From: ANME-2 cluster archaeon
GTDB lineage: Archaea > Halobacteriota > Methanosarcinia > Methanosarcinales > Methanogasteraceae
Assembly: GCA_003601535.1 (NCBI GenBank)
Contig: PIXW01000135.1
Coordinates: forward strand, 1-5,701
Reading direction: 5' to 3'
Length of the DNA stretch: 5,701 bases
Part shown: piece after piece, positions 1 to 4,747 of the stretch
How the letters are laid out: every line of letters starts with the position of its first letter
Position numbering within the stretch: the stretch's first letter is position 1
Made by a program: the position numbers and the translations under genes
Notes under the pieces: generated by a model
What the model was told of the DNA's origin: nothing
The model's input: the letters and a program-made list of their open reading frames with translations, nothing else
The model's database searches: none

Positions 1-75
1 AACAATTGAGATCGCAGTCGCTGCTGAGAGGAACAGAAGGATTTCAATCACTCTCTCGCTGGTTTCTCTTCTCAT
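1..75 (-). CDS. pstC: PstC, phosphate ABC transporter permease (N-terminal fragment, cut by window edge)
   Basis: Reading leftwards from an ATG at 75, 25 codons are open to the window edge. The peptide begins MRRETSERVIEILLFLSAAT and continues into hydrophobic residues. A charged start containing ER-IE-LLFL followed by the first membrane helix is typical of PstC, one of the two inner-membrane permease subunits that carry phosphate delivered by PstS into the cell. The start codon overlaps the pstS stop (ATGA), so the two are almost certainly co-transcribed and translationally coupled; I see no separate Shine-Dalgarno sequence. The pstS-pstC order is the usual one for this operon. Only the extreme N-terminus is visible, so the identification rests mainly on position after pstS and on the N-terminal pattern. 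Confidence 0.8.
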   Translation of the reverse strand, partial: MRRETSERVIEILLFLSAATAISIV

Positions 76-914
76 GCTTGCAATAACTCTACAGGTAGAT
101 ACCCTACCGTTTCCACGATCTTCTGCCCTTCAGCTCCGAGCACGAAGTCAAGGAATGCCTGTTCATCAGCATCCGGCTCACCATTCGTTACCATCCACAA
201 CGTCCTTGATACCGCATACCTGCCGCTCACAACGTTTTCCGGTGTCGGCTCTATTCCATCGAGATAGCACGACTTAACCTCTGAATTGAGATATCCGATG
301 GATATGAAGCCGATACTGTGCTCAGCCCCTGCAATGGTTGCCCTGACCTTGCCATTGGAATCCTGGATGATTGCTCTGTCGGTCACCTCCTCACTTATGG
401 GCGCCATGACCGCCTGCTCAAAGCATTCTCTTGTACCAGAACCCTTCTCTCTGGAAACGACAGTTATGCTAGAATCCGTGCCCCCTACCTCTTTCCAGTT
501 CGTAATCGTCCCTGCATAGATGCCCTGCACCTGCGCGAGCGTCAGACTGCTGACCGGGTTTTCCGGATGGACGATTACAGCAATGCCGTCACGTGCGATC
601 GCATGCAACACAAGATCAGGGTATATCTTCAGTTCAGACGGTTTCAGATCGCGGGATGCACATCCTATGTCCACGGTTCCAGCAGCAACCGCTCTTATGC
701 CATGCGATGAGCCTCCGCCTGAAACATCGATCCTGCTGCCAGGATGTTCTTTCATAAAGATACGTGCACACTCCTCTCCGATCGGCAGAACAGTCGTCGA
801 TCCCGCGATCTGCAGTTTTACCGCATCACTATCACGATCGATACAGCCAGATCCGGATACCGCGACCATGACCGCCGCGGTCAGGAGTATTGACACGATG
901 ATCTGTCTTTGCAT
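72..914 (-). CDS. pstS: PstS, phosphate-binding lipoprotein of the Pst ABC transporter
   Basis: This 280-residue protein is the extracytoplasmic receptor that captures inorganic phosphate and hands it to the PstCAB transporter. Residues 5-23 form a hydrophobic signal segment ending in GSGC, so Cys24 is a plausible lipid-anchored residue holding it to the outer face of the membrane. Family motifs are clear: GSTTVLP at 38-44 and SGGGSSHGI at 65-73 (phosphate-binding loops), IGCASR at 83-88, the IYAGTITNW segment at 132-140, and SREKGSGTR at 154-162, which corresponds to the Arg/Ser/Gly/Thr phosphate ligands of characterised PstS proteins. Length is normal for the shorter PstS type. The ATG at 914 is chosen because it starts directly at a MQRQ-plus-hydrophobic signal peptide; only a weak GTGAT lies upstream, at a long spacing. 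It is followed by pstC with a 4-base overlap and preceded by its own promoter after tgtA. Regulation by phosphate is expected for the family but not shown here. Confidence 0.95.
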   Translation of the reverse strand: MQRQIIVSILLTAAVMVAVSGSGCIDRDSDAVKLQIAGSTTVLPIGEECARIFMKEHPGSRIDVSGGGSSHGIRAVAAGTVDIGCASRDLKPSELKIYPDLVLHAIARDGIAVIVHPENPVSSLTLAQVQGIYAGTITNWKEVGGTDSSITVVSREKGSGTRECFEQAVMAPISEEVTDRAIIQDSNGKVRATIAGAEHSIGFISIGYLNSEVKSCYLDGIEPTPENVVSGRYAVSRTLWMVTNGEPDADEQAFLDFVLGAEGQKIVETVGYLPVELLQA

Positions 915-955
915 CGGATATCGCCATCATCACGTATGCGATCGGGGTATATGTA

Positions 956-988
956 CCTTACCTTAATAAATATATAGTAACTCCTTAC
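956..988 (-). promoter_or_regulatory. Probable archaeal promoter of pstS, with repeated CCTTAC elements flanking the TATA box
   Basis: On the minus strand the sequence ACTATATATTTATT (978 to 965) is a good archaeal TATA box. A start of transcription about 25 bases on, near 946, would leave a leader of roughly 30 bases before the pstS ATG at 914. The motif CCTTAC (plus-strand reading) occurs at 956-961 and again at 983-988, one copy on each side of the TATA box. The upstream copy lies within an imperfect dyad, GTAACTCCTTAC (977-988), placed where the transcription factor B recognition element would be. A repressor or activator site is a reasonable inference; no transcription data support it. 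Confidence 0.55.
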
Positions 989-1013
989 AGTGTATATTTT
1001 TCAGTCTGCAGGA

Positions 1014-2471
1014 TCAGGCAGGTACCGAGACCTCTTCTACGTTCGGGCAATCTCTGATACCGGCAATCAACGGATGATCCCATTCGCAGACGACCGTAAA
1101 CGACGCATCCAGATTCAGTTCGATCAAACGAAGCGTATTTCGGAGTGCTTCCCCGATCGCATCATAATCCGGTTCTGATACCTCTGCGTTGAACGGGTAG
1201 GTCTCACTGAGTTCTACCGGATACGCACCGAATGGTGGTTTCAGATTGAGAACATGATCGAATCGATCCTCGCCCGGGATCGTTCGTGTGCGGACAAGCA
1301 CGGTTCCGTACAGATCGAACCTGCAAAGCCGCTCTCTCGCTCTGAGAACCTCTGCACGGTATGATGATTCGCTCCCGCAGTAAAAGAACGTTGACTTTTG
1401 AACCGGATCCAGCGTCTCAATCCAGTCTGCATGACTAACCGCACGCTTGAGCCCATCAAGCAATCTCGGATGCGCCCTGCACCTGCGCTCCACGAGTTCC
1501 CAGAGATTGCCTTCGACAATACACTGCTTTATGAGGCGAATCTCTGTAAATGTTGCGTAAAGATTGTGTTTTGCAAGTGGAATGTAATTTCCGCCAGCAA
1601 ATTCGTCTTTCAACTCATCTGCGGTATATGATGTGCATACCGGACATGAGCATGGAAGATACTGGAGATCAGCAAGATGGTACGTCCCCTCCGATGTAAG
1701 ATACCGTCCATCCCTCGCGTACAGCGCATACGCGGCAGAATCGAAGAGATCGCAGCCAAGCGCAACAGCGAGCGCAAACATCACAGGATGCCCTGCACCG
1801 AAGAGATGGACAGGTGCGCTCGGAGGCAGCCCCTTCTTCGATGCCACGATTGCGTCCACCACCTCAGCAAACCGGTAATTAACGAGCAGGGGCACAACCG
1901 CGCCGATCGGATACACATCAAAACCAATCATAGAGAGATTGTGTGCGCATTCGTATCGCAGATCAGGATAATTCGAGCCCTGCACTGTTCCTGCAAGGAG
2001 CATCTGACCTGCCAGTTCGTGTGCCTCGTTGCACCGCCTGACCGTTCTTCTCATCTCGGATTCAGCCTGCTCGTGTGATGCATCAGGCGGCGTCGGGATG
2101 TCGAGGGGCACACCGATGTCAGAGCCGATTGTTTGCTGGAATCTCACGATCTCATCTGATGTTGCATCGATATCATGATATACCGACAGCTGGTACGATC
2201 CTGAGTCTGTCATGATTGCGCCATCGAAATCAAGCAGGGAATGCACACCTTTTGTTACCGCATGACTCTTAAGTTCTGGATTCTGGTAGATGATGTATGC
2301 GTTGGTGATTATGATCTCTGCTCCGAACGTTGCAAGTTCGGATGCCGGTATCATCTGTATGTTTGGATTGATAACAGGCATGACTGCCGGAGTCTCGATT
2401 CTCCCGTGTCCAGTATACAACCGTCCGATCCTGCCTGCTGAATCCTTGTGTGTGATCTCGAAGTGTGTCAT
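1014..2471 (-). CDS. tgtA: Archaeosine tRNA-guanine(15) transglycosylase, short form without PUA domain
   Basis: This 485-residue cytoplasmic enzyme exchanges guanine at position 15 in the D-loop of archaeal tRNAs for preQ0, the first tRNA-bound step towards archaeosine. The TIM-barrel catalytic domain covers about residues 1-340. The general acid/base is Asp89 in MTDSGSYQL, and the nucleophile is Asp244 in GCDLFDSAAYALYARDGRYLT-type sequence. The zinc site is Cys274, Cys276, Cys279 and His302. A C-terminal C1-type domain (about 350-485) carries the PPFGAYPVELSETYPF segment shared with archaeal TgtA and ArcS. Full-length archaeal enzymes usually continue into C2 and PUA domains; this protein stops before them, so a separate PUA/ArcS-like partner is expected elsewhere. 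The ATG at 2471 gives the usual MTHFEI-type N-terminus. I see no Shine-Dalgarno or strong TATA box nearby, so its promoter is uncertain. It points the same way as pstS but is functionally unrelated to it. Confidence 0.95.
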   Translation of the reverse strand: MTHFEITHKDSAGRIGRLYTGHGRIETPAVMPVINPNIQMIPASELATFGAEIIITNAYIIYQNPELKSHAVTKGVHSLLDFDGAIMTDSGSYQLSVYHDIDATSDEIVRFQQTIGSDIGVPLDIPTPPDASHEQAESEMRRTVRRCNEAHELAGQMLLAGTVQGSNYPDLRYECAHNLSMIGFDVYPIGAVVPLLVNYRFAEVVDAIVASKKGLPPSAPVHLFGAGHPVMFALAVALGCDLFDSAAYALYARDGRYLTSEGTYHLADLQYLPCSCPVCTSYTADELKDEFAGGNYIPLAKHNLYATFTEIRLIKQCIVEGNLWELVERRCRAHPRLLDGLKRAVSHADWIETLDPVQKSTFFYCGSESSYRAEVLRARERLCRFDLYGTVLVRTRTIPGEDRFDHVLNLKPPFGAYPVELSETYPFNAEVSEPDYDAIGEALRNTLRLIELNLDASFTVVCEWDHPLIAGIRDCPNVEEVSVPA

Positions 2472-2830
2472 GATTGCTAGTTAGAACCTATCTGAAACTG
2501 AAACGTTGCCAGCCACACGATGCAGAGTCTGCACCGGCAGCAGCAAACCCATTTGTACGAGATTTTCGTGTTAACCTTGTGTGATCTTATGGTTCTTATA
2601 TCAACAGGATATCGAGTATGCTCATAAAATTACCAGATAGGCGGTGTGACCGAGATATTCCTTGTATAGTCGATTTTGGTGCTGTTTCCAAATTTCGTTA
2701 CCTTCTGAATAATGAATCCCTGAATTTCATCAAGTCCGGTTCTGTGAGGGGTTCATAGTAACATCGGAGCCAAGAATACGTACATGCGTGTAGTTATAAG
2801 GAGAAGGTTGAGGTTCAGTCCCTGTAAACA
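2472..2830. other. Intergenic region between divergent tgtA and subtilase genes, no gene recognised
   Basis: About 360 bases lie between the tgtA start and the subtilase promoter. I find no convincing coding region, tRNA or CRISPR. A 46-codon reading frame at 2618-2758 has no Shine-Dalgarno and no recognisable product. TATA-like sequence TTATATC/GATATAAG lies at 2595-2602 and could serve either strand; for tgtA it would imply a leader of about 100 bases. A 13-base palindrome at 2521-2533 and a weak resemblance to the peptidase promoter element at 2595-2640 (minus strand) are the only structured elements noticed. Confidence 0.6.
2521..2533. promoter_or_regulatory. Perfect 13-base palindrome upstream of tgtA
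   Basis: TGCAGA and TCTGCA form perfect 6-base arms around a single G. The site lies 50 bases upstream of the tgtA start codon and could be a regulator-binding site or a small hairpin in a tgtA leader. Nothing else ties it to a function, and a palindrome of this size can occur by chance. Confidence 0.25.
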
Positions 2831-2912
2831 GTATGATTACAATATGCTATGGTTTTGGTAATTATGAGGGCAGATCAATATCTTTATATATGATGTGGTG
2901 ATTTATCGTCAG
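2831..2912 (+). promoter_or_regulatory. Promoter of the subtilase gene, copy A of a duplicated promoter module
   Basis: TTTATATA at 2883-2890 is a strong archaeal TATA box, preceded by purine-rich sequence suited to transcription factor B. Transcription would start near the CA at 2910-2911. Upstream lies the conserved block ACAATATGCTAT (2839-2850), then TTTGGTA (2853-2859) and TTATGA (2861-2866). Positions 2839-2906 align without gaps to 4648-4715 in front of the cysteine peptidase gene, with 54 of 68 bases identical by hand count and 10 of the 14 differences being transitions. Similarity continues weakly on both sides. The module therefore probably includes an upstream regulator site as well as the core promoter. 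Confidence 0.7.
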
Positions 2913-3072
2913 TGCACGCTCCAATGTTCGATGAATCCGGATTTACGCAAACGGTTGACCAAGATCTGTGTAATGGTGTTTGTCATACGCAGAGTTTCGG
3001 CGTATATGGCACAATCTCATGAATGCTGTATACACGTTTGCGTGCACATAAGAATACATGGTGGACAATAAT
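2911..3072 (+). promoter_or_regulatory. Long structured 5' leader of the subtilase mRNA, possible RNA switch
   Basis: If transcription starts near 2911, the leader is about 160 bases, against about 28 for the cysteine peptidase gene with the same promoter. GTGCACGC (2912-2919) is complementary to GCGTGCAC (3040-3047). ACGCAAACG (2945-2953) is complementary to CGTTTGCGT (3035-3043). The two helices share 3040-3043 and so exclude each other. Inside the second one a hairpin can form between 2981-2990 and 3000-3011 (ATACGC with GCGTAT, extended past a two-base bulge). The contested segment ends 12 bases before the GGTGG ribosome site. Competing helices are a hallmark of leader switches, but no known riboswitch class is recognised. 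Confidence 0.35.
3060..3064 (+). promoter_or_regulatory. Ribosome binding site that favours the subtilase start at 3073
   Basis: GGTGG lies before the ATG at 3073, with nine bases between GGTG and the start codon. In the cysteine peptidase gene the same GGTG core sits eight bases before its ATG. The alternative in-frame ATG at 3058 has no such sequence upstream (GCACATAAGAATAC). Confidence 0.45.
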
Positions 3073-4431
3073 ATGAATGTAAGAAAAATGGCATCATCCA
3101 TCGCAGTAGCGATGATGGTGGCGGCCATCGTCACAGTGATGAACGTTGGAGCCACAGATGCCGGCGGGATGCACGCGATGAGCGAGAACGTCAGGCTCAT
3201 GAATACAGACACTCCTGAACCAACTTCGATCATTGTCAGGTACACTGACGCATCTGCTCCGGTTTTTGAGGTGGTGGAAGCAGGCGAAGGTAAGTCGATC
3301 GAGGAGCTGGTTGGTGAATATAATGCTGCGGATAATGTCTCGTATGCAGAACCAAACTACATCGTTCATGTCCATACAGTTCCTGACGACCCATTCTATC
3401 GGTATCAGTGGAATCTTGATAATCCGGTCTATGGCGGAATTAATGCGGAATGTGCATGGAACATCTCCACAGGAAACGACGTGGTTGTGGCTGTACTTGA
3501 TACAGGTGTAGCTTATGAGGATTATGGCATCTATCATCAGGCTCCTGATCTGGCTGGAACCTGTTTTGTACAGGGCTATGATGTTGTCAATGACGACCTC
3601 CATCCCAATGATGATCACGCACATGGCACGCATGTTGCAGGCACAGTCGCACAGACAACCAATAACAGAAAAGGCGTTGCAGGAGTGGCATTCAACTGCT
3701 CGATCATGCCTGTGAAGGTGCTTAATGAGACCGGTTATGGAACTGATGCTGATGTAGCAGAGGGCATCATCTATGCCACAGACAACGGTGCGGATATTAT
3801 CAGCATGAGCTTCGGTGGACATGATTGCGCTCAGACTCTGAAAGATGCGGTCGATTATGCACATTCTCATGGTGTCATCCTCGTCGCTTCTGCCGGCAAT
3901 GAGGGTCCAGGATCTCCCCCAAACTATCCTGCTGCATGTGATCATGTGATCGGAGTCGGTGCAACCACGTACGATGAAGAGGTCGCATACTACTCCAGTA
4001 CAGGCTGGTGGGTTGATATAGCAGCACCTGGCGGCGACGTGACCGTTGACCGGAATGGTGATGGATACGCTGATGGCATCTTGCAGCAGACATTCGCAAC
4101 AGGATGCCCTGCCGATTTCAGTTACTGGTTCTACCAGGGCACTTCAATGGCGTGCCCGCATGTATCCGGAGTGGTAGCACTTCTTCTGGCGGATGGAGTA
4201 AATCCAGCAGATGTCGAAGACCTGCTGATGAGCACAGCAGAGGATCATGGCGAAACAGGCTGGGATGAAGGATACGGCTGGGGAATAGTTGATGCCTGTG
4301 CCGCATGTGAAGCAGCATCTAATCCAGAACCAAACCCAGAACCCGCCCCGACATTAACACCGTCCGGCATGACGCTTCTGATCGGGCTTATGGCACTGTC
4401 AGGTTCTGTGGTCATGAGAAGAAGAAAATAA
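3073..4431 (+). CDS. Secreted subtilisin-like serine protease (S8) with C-terminal sorting tail
   Basis: This 452-residue exported protease has a signal peptide (MNVRK, then a hydrophobic run to about residue 25). A short prosegment at about 51-100 ends in YAEPNY, the usual junction before a mature subtilase. The catalytic domain runs from about 105 to 415: Asp143 in VAVLDTG, His184 in HGTHVAG, the oxyanion Asn276 in ASAGNEG, and Ser358 in GTSMACPHVSG. A loop DRNGDGYAD at 326-334 fits a calcium-binding DxNxDGxxD pattern. The C-terminus has a Pro/Glu spacer (NPEPNPEPAP), PTLTPSG at 426-432, a hydrophobic helix at about 433-448 and terminal RRRK. This is a tripartite signal resembling IPTL/PEF-CTERM tails, suggesting archaeosortase processing and anchoring at the cell surface (inference). 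A start at 3058 would add five residues but lacks a ribosome site. The gene is monocistronic and shares its promoter module with the next gene. Substrates are unknown; extracellular protein breakdown or maturation of surface proteins are both possible. Confidence 0.93.
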   Translation: MNVRKMASSIAVAMMVAAIVTVMNVGATDAGGMHAMSENVRLMNTDTPEPTSIIVRYTDASAPVFEVVEAGEGKSIEELVGEYNAADNVSYAEPNYIVHVHTVPDDPFYRYQWNLDNPVYGGINAECAWNISTGNDVVVAVLDTGVAYEDYGIYHQAPDLAGTCFVQGYDVVNDDLHPNDDHAHGTHVAGTVAQTTNNRKGVAGVAFNCSIMPVKVLNETGYGTDADVAEGIIYATDNGADIISMSFGGHDCAQTLKDAVDYAHSHGVILVASAGNEGPGSPPNYPAACDHVIGVGATTYDEEVAYYSSTGWWVDIAAPGGDVTVDRNGDGYADGILQQTFATGCPADFSYWFYQGTSMACPHVSGVVALLLADGVNPADVEDLLMSTAEDHGETGWDEGYGWGIVDACAACEAASNPEPNPEPAPTLTPSGMTLLIGLMALSGSVVMRRRK

Positions 4432-4465
4432 TCTTTTGGATCTTCGGTATCTTGCGTGTGCAGTC

Positions 4466-4505
4466 GAATCAAAACCCTGAAGACCTTTTGACTCTGGGTT
4501 GATTC
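4466..4505 (+). terminator. Stem-loop 34 bases after the subtilase stop
   Basis: GAATC-AA-AACCC (4466-4477) can pair with GGGTT-GATTC (4496-4505), giving a 10-base-pair stem with a two-base bulge and an 18-base loop in which AGA and TCT can add three more pairs. It is not followed directly by a T-run, so it is better read as a 3'-end or mRNA-protecting structure than as a classical intrinsic terminator. Confidence 0.35.
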
Positions 4506-4545
4506 AGGTGGCGAAATGAAAGATAAGATCAACTTCCTCATCAAA

Positions 4546-4585
4546 TTATTTTTACTTTATTCACGTACGCTGTCGATTTTTTCTT
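4546..4585 (+). terminator. T-rich tracts, likely archaeal termination zone for the subtilase transcript
   Basis: TTATTTTTACTTTATT at 4546-4561 and TTTTTTCTT at 4577-4585 are T-rich tracts on the coding strand, the usual archaeal termination signal. They lie between the subtilase stop and the next promoter, where termination would be expected because that gene has its own promoter. Confidence 0.4.
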
Positions 4586-4639
4586 ACATATTGATGTGCT
4601 GTTATGGTTCGGAGATTGCAGAGTTCGTTGAGCTCAGGT

Positions 4640-4721
4640 ACATAATCACAATATGCTATAACTTTGGTAGTTATGAAGACAAACAGATATCTTTATATAG
4701 CATGGGGTGATCTATTGGCAA
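4640..4721 (+). promoter_or_regulatory. Promoter of the cysteine peptidase gene, copy B of the duplicated module
   Basis: TTTATATA at 4692-4699 is the TATA box; the predicted start is near 4720, giving a leader of about 28 bases. The upstream block ACAATATGCTAT (4648-4659), TTTGGTA (4663-4669 when counted from the conserved T) and TTATGA (4671-4676) matches copy A at identical spacing. The preceding gene is on the same strand but separated by over 300 bases with terminator-like tracts, so this is an independent promoter and not internal operon sequence. Confidence 0.72.
4658..4674. promoter_or_regulatory. Inverted repeat in the upstream promoter element, candidate regulator site
   Basis: ATAACT (4658-4663) and AGTTAT (4669-4674) are perfect arms around TTGGT, ending 17 bases before the TATA box at 4692. 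The same place in copy A reads ATGGTT-TTGGT-AATTAT, with four of six positions symmetric. A dimeric activator or repressor binding upstream of the TATA box would fit. Confidence 0.4.
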
Positions 4722-4733
4722 CACATATACAAA

Positions 4734-4740
4734 GAGGTGA
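4734..4740 (+). promoter_or_regulatory. Strong Shine-Dalgarno site of the cysteine peptidase gene
   Basis: GAGGTGA matches seven bases of the archaeal consensus GGAGGTGATC and lies seven bases before the ATG at 4748, fixing that start. Confidence 0.8.
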
Positions 4741-4747
4741 AGATAAC

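Noticed and set aside
520..966. A 148-codon plus-strand frame antisense to pstS.
   Set aside because: PstS motifs explain the region on the minus strand, and this frame runs through the pstS promoter; no domain is visible.
2618..2758. A 46-residue plus-strand frame (MLIKLPDRRCDRDI...) in the tgtA-subtilase gap.
   Set aside because: No ribosome site, no recognised family, and the TATA-like sequence upstream is too close for a normal start.
2790..2830. GAGGTTCAGTCCC resembling a tRNA T-loop.
   Set aside because: It departs from the GTTCRA core, and no acceptor stem, anticodon arm or D-arm can be built around it.
2924..3022. A 32-residue frame in the subtilase leader (MFDESGFTQTVDQD...).
   Set aside because: No ribosome site, overlaps the better-positioned 2931-3071 frame, and stops far from the subtilase start.
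3094..3945. A long minus-strand frame antisense to the subtilase gene.
   Set aside because: The plus-strand protein has all subtilase catalytic motifs; the antisense product is rich in Ile, Arg, Cys and His without any domain pattern, as expected of a shadow frame.
4516..4710. A 64-codon plus-strand frame preceded by AGGTGG, with a hydrophobic N-terminus; the end of the same frame is also open in promoter copy A, with the TGA aligned (2899-2901 and 4708-4710).
   Set aside because: It runs through the TATA box of the next gene. Differences between the two copies fall on codon positions 1, 2 and 3 about 3, 6 and 4 times, so there is no third-position bias, and copy A has only 22 codons from its ATG. 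Conservation looks regulatory and not coding.
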